64,000 bases of DNA from Dryocola sp036489025 (GTDB lineage Bacteria; Pseudomonadota; Gammaproteobacteria; Enterobacterales; Enterobacteriaceae): contig DASXGN010000008.1 in the NCBI GenBank assembly GCA_036489025.1, positions 62,001-126,000 of the forward strand. Reading direction: 5' to 3'. Below, piece after piece: positions 51,549 to 59,974 of the stretch (the first letter of the stretch is position 1; each line of letters starts with the position of its first letter). A program made the position numbers and the translations under genes. The notes below the pieces were generated by a model, which made no database searches, was not told where the DNA came from, and saw nothing but the letters and a program-made list of their open reading frames with translations.

Positions 51549-51979
51549 ATGCCTTCCCCAACCGCTTCGGTTTCCCGGTGTCGCCCCATTTCGTCAACCA
51601 GGCTGGTTAGCCCCCGGTGGCCGCATTCCAGCGCCATCAGGCGAAACTCCCTGCTGTTCAGCCCCTCGCGCTCCAGCACCATTTCCAGCAGGAGCTGAAG
51701 ATTGATGCCGGTAACCACCTCCCGGCCAGGCTTTTGCATCGCCAGCGTCGAAGCGACGCGGAACGGCGTGCCTCCCAGCAGGTCGGTCAGGAATATCAGC
51801 CCTTCCGTTTCATCCAGCCTGGCGATGGCTTCTTCAAACTGGCGGGTCAGCAGGGCGGTGGTCGAGCTTTCCGGGAAGTCGATGGCGATAACCTGTGGCT
51901 GCTCGCCCAGAATCTGCTTCATCGCCTGTTCAAGCCCGCTTGCGAAGCCGCCGTGGCCGCTGAGAATAATGCTTAGCAT
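51545..51979 (-). CDS. agaF: PTS EIIA component for N-acetylgalactosamine
   Basis: A 144-residue mannose-family EIIA. The phosphorylated histidine is expected at H9 in MLSIILSGHGGFASGLEQA. FLTDLLGGTPFRVASTLA is the conserved family motif. It receives phosphate from HPr and passes it to AgaV. It is 12 bases after the EIID gene and overlaps agaA. Confidence 0.93.
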   Translation of the reverse strand: MLSIILSGHGGFASGLEQAMKQILGEQPQVIAIDFPESSTTALLTRQFEEAIARLDETEGLIFLTDLLGGTPFRVASTLAMQKPGREVVTGINLQLLLEMVLEREGLNSREFRLMALECGHRGLTSLVDEMGRHRETEAVGEGI

Positions 51980-51991
51980 GTGCTCTCCTGC

Positions 51992-52867
51992 TTAAAGGAA
52001 GTGGCAGAATTTGCCGACAACGCCCAATACCACGGTGATGCCAATCAGGCGCAGCGGGCTCCATCCCCGGCGTACCAGCCAGTACATGGCCAGGGTGTAG
52101 ACCAGCGGTAAAAACGCGGGCATCAGCTTGTCGATAACGTCGGTTTGCAGCTTGACGACCGCATCGCCTGCGGTGATTTCAAGCGTGGTCGCCAGCCGGA
52201 CGTAGGTTGCAACCAGCGCGCCGATGACCGTCATCCCAACGATGGAGGCCGCGTGGCCGACTTTGCGCGTATTGGCTTTTATCAGCGGAATAGCCGCCAC
52301 GCCCATGCGGTAGGCGTAATGCGCCAGCCCAAAGCGCAGGCCGAGATGCACAACGTTGAACATCACGATGAAGACAATCGCGCCGAGAATCGAACCCTGT
52401 AGCGCAAGGCTTGCGCCGATACCCCCGCAGATTGGCAGTAAAGTCAGCCAGAACATGGCGTCGCCAATGCCGCCCAGCGGTGCGCCCACGGCGATTTTCG
52501 TGCTCTGGATGCTGTTCACATCCTGCTTGGAGCGCTCCATCGCCAGAATAATGCCGATCACGAAGGTAACGAGGAACGGGTGGGTGTTGAAGAAGCCCAT
52601 GTGGCCTTTCATGGCGCGTGCCAGATCCCGCTTGTTGGTGTGGATCTTTTTCAGCGCGGGTAGCAGGCCGTAAAGCCAGCCCGAAGCCTGCATACGTTCA
52701 TAGTTGAATGAGGCCTGCAGCAGCATGGAACGCCAGGCAACGCGGTTGATATCCCGTTTGGTCAGCTCTGCGCCAATCTTTTGATCTTCATAAATGTTGT
52801 CGTTCCCCTCGCCGAGGAGGGTTGCCGCTTCGCCAGTCTGCGGCAGCGTTTGGGTATCAGATGCCAT
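51992..52867 (-). CDS. agaE: PTS EIID component for N-acetylgalactosamine
   Basis: A 291-residue mannose-family EIID inner-membrane protein: LTKRDINRVAWRSMLLQASFN, NTHPFLVTFVIGIILAMERS and APLGGIGDAMFWLTLLPICG are family hallmarks. With the EIIC protein it forms the GalNAc channel. ATG 52867 (MASDTQTLPQTG) lies 11 bases inside the EIIC gene; a longer frame from 52933 would overlap EIIC far more and is unlikely. Confidence 0.92.
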   Translation of the reverse strand: MASDTQTLPQTGEAATLLGEGNDNIYEDQKIGAELTKRDINRVAWRSMLLQASFNYERMQASGWLYGLLPALKKIHTNKRDLARAMKGHMGFFNTHPFLVTFVIGIILAMERSKQDVNSIQSTKIAVGAPLGGIGDAMFWLTLLPICGGIGASLALQGSILGAIVFIVMFNVVHLGLRFGLAHYAYRMGVAAIPLIKANTRKVGHAASIVGMTVIGALVATYVRLATTLEITAGDAVVKLQTDVIDKLMPAFLPLVYTLAMYWLVRRGWSPLRLIGITVVLGVVGKFCHFL

Positions 52868-53639
52868 CTTCGAATTCCTCAAGCTTTTCGTGGGAAGGCT
52901 GTTGTGGAGCCGGGTCTTTGCGTACGAAATCAATCAGCGCCATCGCCAGCGCGGCGGCGGCGATAGCCAGCACCGGCAGCTTGAGCCAGGCGGCGGCCAC
53001 AAAACCGAGAATGAAATAGGGGATGTAAACGTTCTTCATCATGATTTTCAACAGCACGGCGAAGCCGATGGCCGGCATGATGCCGCCTGCGACGCCCAGC
53101 CCGTCAATCAAACGAGCCGGAAGGACATCGATAGCCGTTTTTGCATGTTCTGCGCCGAAATAAATCGGCAGAAAGGCGCACAGGAAGTAGAAAACCCCCA
53201 GCGCCAGCAGGGCGAGGTAGTTGACTCGCTCGATACCTTTGGTATCTGCGTTTGCAGCCATTCGGTCGCAGCGGGCCATGACCCCCGACATGATGGAGAA
53301 CAGGAAGGTAATGCCCATTTGAACGGCAACGGCGAAGGGAACCGCAACCCCCACGGCGACTTCTGGCTTAACGCCGGTAGTGATGGCGAAGGTCGTACCG
53401 ACAATAGTGCCGATAATGACGTTAGGCGGCTGGGCACCAGCCAGCGGGGCCAGCCCCATCCAGACCAGCTCCAGCGTCCCGCCGGTGAGAATACCGGTGT
53501 GCAGATCGCCAAGAATCAGGCCGACCAGCGGGCCGAGCACCACCGGGCGGTGCATATGTGTCAGTCCATTGAACATGTCCAGACCGGCAATGAAGGCCAG
53601 GATGCCCAATGCAAGAGCTTGTAATAAGCTAATTTCCAT
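52857..53639 (-). CDS. agaW: PTS EIIC component for N-acetylgalactosamine
   Basis: A 260-residue mannose-family EIIC inner-membrane protein. MEISLLQALALGILAFIAGL and GTLELVWMGLAPLAGAQPPN are typical. ATG 53639 has GAGG eight bases upstream; an extension to 53702 would overlap agaV and lacks homology. In E. coli K-12 this gene is truncated; here it is full length. Confidence 0.92.
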   Translation of the reverse strand: MEISLLQALALGILAFIAGLDMFNGLTHMHRPVVLGPLVGLILGDLHTGILTGGTLELVWMGLAPLAGAQPPNVIIGTIVGTTFAITTGVKPEVAVGVAVPFAVAVQMGITFLFSIMSGVMARCDRMAANADTKGIERVNYLALLALGVFYFLCAFLPIYFGAEHAKTAIDVLPARLIDGLGVAGGIMPAIGFAVLLKIMMKNVYIPYFILGFVAAAWLKLPVLAIAAAALAMALIDFVRKDPAPQQPSHEKLEEFEDGI

Positions 53640-53649
53640 AAACAATACC

Positions 53650-54123
53650 TCAGAGAAGTTTGTAGAGATCCTGAGCCGTTTCCGTCGGTACACCCTGAAC
53701 AAAACACGCCACGCCGGCCGCTTTCAGGCCGTTAAACGCGGTAATGTCCTGCTCGTCCACGGAGACGGTTTTGGCGATTTGTTTTTTACCTTCGGCGTAG
53801 TGCATGTTGCCGACGTTGATGCGGTCAACCGGGACTTCTCCGGTGACCAGCGTCAGAAAGTCCTGTGGATTTTTGCAGACCAGCAGAATTTTCTGGCGAT
53901 CCGCCGCCCGGTTGATGTTGTCGATGACTTTTTGCAGCGGCCAGAAGCGCACGGCAATACCTTCAGCCAGCACCATTTCCATCAGGTTTTGCTGGACCGG
54001 GTCTTCGGCGACCTCGTCATTGGCGACGAGGACCAGATTCGCGCCTGCGAACCCGACCCACTGCACGCCCACCTGACCGTGGATCAGGCGCTCATCAATG
54101 CGGCTTAAGACAATGTTTGGCAT
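53650..54123 (-). CDS. agaV: PTS EIIB component for N-acetylgalactosamine
   Basis: A 157-residue mannose-family EIIB. The phosphorylation site is the His of the conserved DERLIHGQVGVQW (H15). It takes phosphate from AgaF and phosphorylates GalNAc during uptake. It lies 24 bases after kbaZ on the same strand. MPNIVLSRIDERLIHGQ is the expected start. Confidence 0.93.
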   Translation of the reverse strand: MPNIVLSRIDERLIHGQVGVQWVGFAGANLVLVANDEVAEDPVQQNLMEMVLAEGIAVRFWPLQKVIDNINRAADRQKILLVCKNPQDFLTLVTGEVPVDRINVGNMHYAEGKKQIAKTVSVDEQDITAFNGLKAAGVACFVQGVPTETAQDLYKLL

Positions 54124-54147
54124 GTTTTTTTCCTTATTATCATTGCG

Positions 54148-55440
54148 TTAATGGGACAGCAGTGAGCCAATGCAGGCGGCATGATACTGACGCAGCACGT
54201 CCTGGATATGGTTGATAATGAGTTCGTGCGGCGTCGCTGCCAGTGAACCTGCACGGACCTTAGCGTATTGAAGCGGGAGATACTGACTGATCAACGGCAG
54301 AGGAATCGATTCACTCGCCAAATTTTTAACTAGCCTGGAATAGGCTGCATCAATATCTCGATCGGGCCAGTAGTAGCGCACGCGGTCCGAGTAGCTGTAT
54401 CCGCGCGCCAGGCGGCAGGCCCCGTCGCTGCCGTGGTAGTGCTGCTGCCAGTGTTCAGGATGATCGAGCATGACGCTTTCAAGCACGTCCCGCAGGCCCG
54501 AACAGAGATGAGCCGGTCGGAGTTCGTGCTCAATTGCGGCCAGTGAAAAGAGCGCTTCACGCAGGGCGAAAGTGAGCGCCGGACCTACTTTTAAAATCGA
54601 AAAGTGGTTTTCCACAAGCTGCTGTAAAGCCTGCGGTGTCTGATAGTCGGTGGAGTGTGCTTCAAATACCAGCGTGTCGAACGCCTCGATCATCTTGCTT
54701 AAGGCGCGTGATTTCTCCGGCTCGTAATCTATGACGTTGGCGTGATCGAACTCGACCCCCGGCTGGACGACAAGGCCAATAATACGCGGCCAGATGGCGC
54801 TCAATCCCTGCTGTTCGAATGCGTGACGATGGGCTTCCAGCGTGTTCTTCGCGGCCTGAGGCGTGGTCACCGCCAGTTCAGAAAGCGTTTCGTGTGCGCC
54901 GCCGGGCACGGGGACTTCGGTGCCGATGATATACACCAGGTCGGATTTGCCGAAACGGGCGATACACGTCTGCTCTGCGATATGGGCAAGCCTGGCGGCC
55001 CTTGTGGCTACGACGCTGTCGGTTAGCGGCAGCGGATCGTCAGCGCAGGACATGCTGCAATCAAGGTGGATTTTCTTAAACCCGGCCGCGACATAGCTGC
55101 GAATCAGCTCTTCTGCCTGCCGCATGGCTTCCTCTGCGGGAGATTTTTGCCAGCGGTTAGGGCCGAGATGGTCGCCGCCAAGCATTAAACTGTCACAGGG
55201 AAAGTGGTTATCGCGCGCCAGCTTCTCAACAAAACTGCGGAAGTCGGTCGGCGTCATGCCGGTATAGCCGCCGTGCTGGTCAACCTGATTGGATGTGGCT
55301 TCTATTAATAAGGAAGACTGCGCGTCCCGGGCGTGACGCAGGGCCGCTTCGAGAACTAAGGGATGGGCGGAACAAACGGCGAAAATCCCACGGCGTGAAT
55401 CCTGTTTATGGTCTGCCACAAACTCGGTTAAGTGTTTCAC
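54148..55440 (-). CDS. kbaZ: Tagatose-1,6-bisphosphate aldolase, KbaZ subunit
   Basis: A 430-residue protein of the KbaZ/GatZ family needed for activity and stability of the KbaY aldolase. Matches to E. coli are extensive: AVCSAHPLVLEAALRHA, GGDHLGPNRWQ, LDCSMSCADDPLPLTD, EVPVPGGAHETLSELAVT, LKVGPALTFALREALFSLAA. The GTG at 55440 (VKHLTEFVADHK) has GGAGAGGAAA just upstream and aligns with the E. coli start; the open frame further upstream runs through AgaR sites and is not coding. First gene of the leftward kbaZ-agaVWEFA transcript. Confidence 0.93.
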   Translation of the reverse strand: MKHLTEFVADHKQDSRRGIFAVCSAHPLVLEAALRHARDAQSSLLIEATSNQVDQHGGYTGMTPTDFRSFVEKLARDNHFPCDSLMLGGDHLGPNRWQKSPAEEAMRQAEELIRSYVAAGFKKIHLDCSMSCADDPLPLTDSVVATRAARLAHIAEQTCIARFGKSDLVYIIGTEVPVPGGAHETLSELAVTTPQAAKNTLEAHRHAFEQQGLSAIWPRIIGLVVQPGVEFDHANVIDYEPEKSRALSKMIEAFDTLVFEAHSTDYQTPQALQQLVENHFSILKVGPALTFALREALFSLAAIEHELRPAHLCSGLRDVLESVMLDHPEHWQQHYHGSDGACRLARGYSYSDRVRYYWPDRDIDAAYSRLVKNLASESIPLPLISQYLPLQYAKVRAGSLAATPHELIINHIQDVLRQYHAACIGSLLSH

Positions 55441-55467
55441 TTTCCTCTCCGTATCGGTTGGGTTGTG

Positions 55468-55673
55468 CTTTTTCTTTCGATTCGTTTCATTCAATACTGA
55501 TTCATCGTGTAATAAAAACAAAACGAAAGATAATAGAATTGCGATCTGTTTCGCAAAAGAAACATAATGAAAGGCTATTTGACACCGCTCAAGCGAGGTA
55601 TCGCCCGGCGGTAAAGGCTTGCTTTCTTGCAAAAGAAAGGAGTTAATAGGCAAAGCGAAATGAAACGAAAGGT
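55468..55673. promoter_or_regulatory. AgaR-type operator cluster between kbaZ and agaR
   Basis: The 250-base divergent region holds several copies of the CGAAAG/TTTCGTTT motif: TTTCTTTCGATTCGTTTCAT (55471-55490), AACAAAACGAAAGATAA (near 55517-55533), GCAAAAGAAACATAATGAAA (55553-55572) and AAGCGAAATGAAACGAAAGG (55653-55672). This is the expected arrangement for AgaR repression of kbaZ and autoregulation of agaR. Confidence 0.7.
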
Positions 55674-55690
55674 TTATGAAAGGATCTTTT

Positions 55691-56500
55691 ATGAGCAACA
55701 CCGAGTCGGCAATGGACAAGCGTATTACGGGGACAAGCGAAAGGCGCGAGCAGATTATTCAACGTCTCCGCCAGCAGGGAAGTGTTCAGGTTAATGATTT
55801 ATCTGTATATTTTGGTGTTTCAACGGTCACGATCCGCAACGATCTGGCGTTCCTTGAAAAGCAGGGCATTGCCGTGCGAGCCTACGGTGGCGCGCTGGTT
55901 TGCGATGCGGGTACGCCTGCGGTAGAACCCACGGTGGAAGATAAAAGCTCGCTGAACACCTCGCTCAAACGCAGCATTGCGCGCGCTGCCGCCGATCTTA
56001 TTCAGCCCGGCGATCGGATCATCCTGGATTCGGGGACGACGACTTTCGAAATCGCCCGGCTGCTGCGCAGCCATAAAGATGTTATTGCGATGACCAACGG
56101 CATGAATGTGGCAAATGCGCTATTAGAAGCAGAAGGCGTGGAGCTGCTAATGACGGGTGGGCATCTGCGACGGCAGTCCCTGTCTTTTTACGGCGATCGG
56201 GCCGATCAGTCTTTGCAGAATTATCACTTCGATATGCTGTTCCTGGGCGTGGATGCCATCGATCTTGAACGGGGCGTGAGCACGCACAATGAAGATGAAG
56301 CGCGCTTAAACCGTCGGATGTGTGAGGTTGCCGAACGCATTATTGTAGTGACCGATTCCAGTAAATTTAATCGCTCAAGCCTGCATAAAATTATCGACAC
56401 TCAGCGAATTCATATGGTCATTACCGACAGCGGCATTCCAGCCGAAAGCCTGAACGGCCTGCGTAAGGGCGGTATTGATGTCGTGGTTGTTGAAGAGTAA
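55691..56500 (+). CDS. agaR: DeoR-family repressor of the aga genes
   Basis: A 269-residue DeoR-type repressor, exactly the E. coli length from ATG 55691 (MSNTESAMDKR). Helix-turn-helix (VQVNDLSVYFGVSTVTIRND) and the sugar-phosphate-binding half (ILDSGTTTFEIARLL, LMTGGHLRRQSLSFYG, GVSTHNEDEARLNRRM) are nearly identical to E. coli AgaR. An in-frame ATG five codons upstream (55676) is less likely; AAGGATC lies ahead of 55691. Confidence 0.93.
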   Translation: MSNTESAMDKRITGTSERREQIIQRLRQQGSVQVNDLSVYFGVSTVTIRNDLAFLEKQGIAVRAYGGALVCDAGTPAVEPTVEDKSSLNTSLKRSIARAAADLIQPGDRIILDSGTTTFEIARLLRSHKDVIAMTNGMNVANALLEAEGVELLMTGGHLRRQSLSFYGDRADQSLQNYHFDMLFLGVDAIDLERGVSTHNEDEARLNRRMCEVAERIIVVTDSSKFNRSSLHKIIDTQRIHMVITDSGIPAESLNGLRKGGIDVVVVEE

Positions 56501-56583
56501 CGCTGCTTATTGCGCTCGGCGACCGTCACTTCTGGCGCTGAGCGTAGTTCACCTGCACTGATTTAACCGAGCCTTTCTTTTCT

Positions 56584-56940
56584 TCACGGAAACAGAGACG
56601 GCAGGTATTTCTCCAGCCCAAATGGGCACTTCTGCAAATGGCATTCACCCTCAAAGTCACACCGGGCGGGTTTCACATCGGCGTTACCGGGGCACTCGGA
56701 CTGGGCCAGCATGGTCTGCCAGAGCGAGGCGCTGAAAGGGATAATATTGCACATTGTCAGCTGGCTTATCTGCCCGTTTATAAATACGCCCAGGTCGCTG
56801 GTGATGATTTCATCTCCGGGCATCATCAAACGCGAGGATTTATACCAGAGCATCAGCTTAAGTTCCCGACAAGAAATAATACAGGAGAAGGCCGTTCCCG
56901 TGGAGGGACTTATTAATGAGTCTATTACAGTCCATTTCAT
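56584..56940 (-). CDS. Hypothetical cysteine-containing protein (118 residues)
   Basis: An intact reverse frame starting at ATG 56940 (MKWTVIDSLISPSTG) with GGAG six bases upstream. Six Cys residues include a CPGNADVKPARC pair and GECHLQKCPFG near the C-terminus, a pattern that looks constrained. No signal peptide or membrane segment. I do not recognise the family. It lies alone between agaR and the AriR-like gene, pointing at agaR. It may be a real small gene; base composition is not decisive. Confidence 0.5.
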   Translation of the reverse strand: MKWTVIDSLISPSTGTAFSCIISCRELKLMLWYKSSRLMMPGDEIITSDLGVFINGQISQLTMCNIIPFSASLWQTMLAQSECPGNADVKPARCDFEGECHLQKCPFGLEKYLPSLFP

Positions 56941-56970
56941 ATACATCTCCATGCTGCTGTTATCTGGCAA

Positions 56971-57583
56971 TTAATAAACGAAAGCTTCCTCGATGAATAA
57001 TATATCGTGGGTTGCGGAGGATATCTGCAGATCGTTTTGCAATGCGTAAATGCCGACGGCTTCTGTCAGGTGTTTTCCGGGGCCTTGTTGAGTTACAGCC
57101 TATAGCGTAGATCATCGTAATGTTATAAGCTATTGAAAATGATCACTTTTTTATGGTATTTTAACAATATTCTTGTTTTTCAAAAAGATATTTAAAGATA
57201 TATCGTCGTGAAGGGGATCTTTTGATCGAATTTGAAGCTAATAACATTTCATCGAAGCCAGGGGAAAAATTGATCTAAATCATCAGCAGACCTTAATGGT
57301 TTCGTGAGGTTTCTACTCCCGATAGAGGGGCAAAGTAATGAATTGGCTTCATTAATGACGGTTTTTATAGAGATAAAATTGAATCTGAAACTTTACAGGC
57401 GGATACGAAACCGGGTGTTTGATCTTCTTTTTGTTCTGGTTTGTTAATGTTTTTGACGGGCGGCGTGCTTGGCTAAATCCTTTCAGCTTGCGGTTTCTTA
57501 AATATCTTCTACTTTTCTTTCAGGTAATATTTTGCGAACGCGTTGTCGCGTTGAATAATTAATGTCAATCAAGAGGAAATAGA
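56971..57583. other. 613-base non-coding gap, AT-rich
   Basis: No convincing reading frame or RNA gene. It is clearly more AT-rich than its surroundings. The only site noted is TTGATCTAAATCAT at 57270-57283, which matches the FNR pattern TTGAT-N4-ATCAA at nine of ten positions. A long upstream region of this kind is typical for stress-regulated small genes such as the AriR-like gene that follows. Confidence 0.5.
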
Positions 57584-57838
57584 ATGGTTTTAGATTCGGT
57601 TAATCATATCAGGCAGCAAGATAATCATATTATTCCCGCGGAGTTTTCGGCTGCGGATGCTTCATGGCAAATGGGCAGCGTGGTGCTGGAAATACTCATG
57701 TCCGGCAAAACGCTGTCAAATAAGGATGTGATTGCGACGCTGATTAATCGTCTTGAGCTGGAGAGCGATGTTCTGACTCTGGACACCTATCGGCAGCTGC
57801 TTGAGTACGTGGTCTATCAGACAATTGGAGAGAGCTGA
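57584..57838 (+). CDS. AriR/YmgB-family connector-like protein
   Basis: An 84-residue protein. The C-terminal 50 residues (VVLEILMSGKTLSNKDVIAT, LINRLELESDVLTLDTYRQL) match the pattern of E. coli AriR (YmgB) and YcgZ, small helical proteins that influence biofilm formation and acid resistance through the Rcs pathway. In E. coli they come as a ycgZ-ymgA-ariR-ymgC operon; here a single copy stands alone. AAGAGGAAATAG precedes the ATG. Family assignment is by pattern and fairly confident. Confidence 0.72.
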   Translation: MVLDSVNHIRQQDNHIIPAEFSAADASWQMGSVVLEILMSGKTLSNKDVIATLINRLELESDVLTLDTYRQLLEYVVYQTIGES

Positions 57839-57901
57839 GCCTGCGGGAGGCGAGCAACAGGCGGGCACAAAGCTCCCGCCTGGCTGTGGTGGCAGGAGGA
57901 G

Positions 57902-59473
57902 TCAGGTAACCGGTGCCGGGTTAAAGACCGCAAGCTGGTTGTGCAGCCCCCACTGGTCAGAGAAGGTTTGTTTTCGGCCGCTGGCCACGTCGAGAATAAA
58001 GCTAAACAGCTTCCAGCCGACGTCGGCGATGGTTTCTTCTCCGGTCGCGATAGTGCCCGCGTTGATGTCCATTAAATCGAACCAGCGGTTTGCCAGGGCG
58101 GTTCGGGTCGCCATTTTTATGACCGGCACGGCCAGCAGACCGTATGGCGTACCGCGCCCGGTGGTGAACACCTGAACGGTAATGCCGGAGGCCACCTGCT
58201 GCGTGCCGCAGACAAAGTCGCTGGCCGGGGTCGCGGCGTAAATCAGGCCGCGACGGGTAGGGCGCTGACCGGGGGAAAGCACTTCTACGATTGCGCTCTG
58301 ACCGGATTTAGCAATAGAACCGAGGGCTTTTTCGACGACGTTTGCCAGGCCGCCTTTTTTATTCCCCGGTGAAGGGTTGGCGCTGCGGTCGGTTTTCCCC
58401 ATGTCCAGATAGTTGTCGTACCATTCCATCTCTTCAAGCAGGCGTTTGCCAACTTCTTCGTTGAGCGCGCGCGGTGTCAACAGGTGGATGGCGTCACGGA
58501 CTTCGGTCACCTCAGAGAACATGACGGTTGCGCCGCAGCGTACCAGCAGATCCGAGGCGTACCCGACGGCGGGGTTGGCGGTTACGCCGGAGAAGGCATC
58601 GCTGCCGCCGCACTGCATGCCGACGACAAGCTCGGAGGCCGGACAGGTTTCTCGCTGGCGCTGATTGAGTTTTTCCAGGTGACGTTGGGCAACCTGCAAA
58701 ATATCGTCAACCATCGATTGAAAGCCGACGTGCTGCTCATCCTGCAGGCGAACAATGCTGGCCTCGCCTACGGGGATGGGCTGCACGTCTTCGGTGCCTT
58801 CGAGCAGCCGTTCCGGCTGGAGCTTCTCGCAGCCCAGCCCGATAACCATCACTTCGCCGCCAAAATTGGGGTTGAGGGCAATGTTGTGAATGGTGCGAAT
58901 GGGGATCACCGCTGCCGGGGCATTGATCGCCACGCCGCAGCCGTAGAGGTGATTGAGACCGACGACGCCGTCAACGTTCGGATAGCGCGGCAGCAGGTCG
59001 CGTTCAATAATTTTTATTACGTAGTCCACCACGCCAGCAACGCAATGCACGCTGGTTGTGATACCGAGCAGGTTCTTGGTACCCACGCTGCCGTCCGGGT
59101 TTTTGTAGCCTTCAAAGGTATAGCCTTCAAGGGCGGGCAGCGGCTCAGGCACTTTTGTTGCCAGCGGCAGCGTGTGCAGCGGCGGCGCTTTCGGCAGCTC
59201 GACCAGAGATTCGTCAATCCAGCTGCCGCACGGGATGTCGCGTACCGCGTAGCCAATTGTTTCGCCGTAGCGGATGATTTCGCCGTGGGCAGGAATATCA
59301 ACCAGCGCGACCTTATGGCCCTGCGGGATGTGTTCAATTAACGTCAGCCCGTCCGGAAACTGAGCGCCCGCTTTCAGCCCCTCATCGTTGACAATAATTG
59401 CAACGTTGTCAGTGTCATGAACTTTAATATAAAAAGCCGCTGGCGAATGCCGTCTAATATCGATCTCTGCCAT
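57902..59473 (-). CDS. garD: Galactarate dehydratase
   Basis: A 523-residue enzyme of the UxaA/GarD family; it dehydrates D-galactarate to 5-keto-4-deoxy-D-glucarate, the first step of galactarate breakdown. Visible: an N-terminal SAF-like domain (DNVAIIVNDEGLKAGAQFP), GYKNPDGSVGTKNLLGI, NHLYGCGVAINAPAAV, MQCGGSDAFSGVTANPAVG and C-terminal GTPYGLLAVPVIKMATR. Length equals E. coli GarD. It is divergent from garL with a 501-base regulatory gap. Confidence 0.95.
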   Translation of the reverse strand: MAEIDIRRHSPAAFYIKVHDTDNVAIIVNDEGLKAGAQFPDGLTLIEHIPQGHKVALVDIPAHGEIIRYGETIGYAVRDIPCGSWIDESLVELPKAPPLHTLPLATKVPEPLPALEGYTFEGYKNPDGSVGTKNLLGITTSVHCVAGVVDYVIKIIERDLLPRYPNVDGVVGLNHLYGCGVAINAPAAVIPIRTIHNIALNPNFGGEVMVIGLGCEKLQPERLLEGTEDVQPIPVGEASIVRLQDEQHVGFQSMVDDILQVAQRHLEKLNQRQRETCPASELVVGMQCGGSDAFSGVTANPAVGYASDLLVRCGATVMFSEVTEVRDAIHLLTPRALNEEVGKRLLEEMEWYDNYLDMGKTDRSANPSPGNKKGGLANVVEKALGSIAKSGQSAIVEVLSPGQRPTRRGLIYAATPASDFVCGTQQVASGITVQVFTTGRGTPYGLLAVPVIKMATRTALANRWFDLMDINAGTIATGEETIADVGWKLFSFILDVASGRKQTFSDQWGLHNQLAVFNPAPVT

Positions 59474-59597
59474 TGTCCACGTCTCTCCAGAAAGATAATT
59501 TATTATTTGTCGCGCTATTTATTGCTTGTGAGAAAGTTAAATAAATTGAGTACGGGAAATCATTGCCGAATGAGAGAATGTCAGGTCGATAAAAATA

Positions 59598-59619
59598 AAA
59601 TTGTGACGTAGATCACTAC
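59598..59619 (+). promoter_or_regulatory. CRP-like site in the garD-garL gap
   Basis: TGTGACGTAGATCACT (59602-59617) matches CRP half-sites at 9 of 10 positions. It lies 129 bases upstream of garD and 358 upstream of garL. It fits catabolite control of galactarate use. Confidence 0.6.
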
Positions 59620-59727
59620 CTCGGACGGGGCCCGTGCTGGCCAGCAGGGCAATGCGTAAATCTGTGCAATATGCCCCACGAACATGTGCGTATGACTAGC
59701 AAAATGATGTTTTAGATATCATATGTT

Positions 59728-59746
59728 GGGCATAAGCATAATGCCC
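59728..59746. promoter_or_regulatory. Inverted repeat in the garD-garL gap
   Basis: GGGCAT and ATGCCC separated by AAGCATA. A related half-site ATGCCCC occurs near 59671. It is a candidate site for the sugar-acid activator CdaR, inferred only from position. The rest of the gap 59474-59974 holds the CRP-like site and no reading frame. Confidence 0.35.
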
Positions 59747-59974
59747 GGCGGACGCAGGATAGCTATACTGTTTTGCGATTGCTCGTCTCTGAATGTTAAT
59801 TTCATCGGCATTTATCTGGAGCGTTATTAGTACGGTGTTAAGACTATTAATAAAAAACCTTGCGAACCTTAAGTCTTTTTGAGAAAAGCCAGGGAATATA
59901 AATTACCGCCGCTATTAAAACAGCCAGTTATTTTTATTGCAAAAGTAAGCAACGAAAAACTTAAGGTAAAGATC

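Noticed and set aside
55441..55719. 93-residue N-terminal extension of kbaZ
   Set aside because: It is translated from the AgaR operator region; the GTG at 55440 has a strong ribosome site and aligns with the E. coli start.
59417..59611. Short open frame across the garD start and the garD-garL gap
   Set aside because: Mostly antisense to garD, no ribosome site, and low-complexity content; not a garP remnant as far as can be read.
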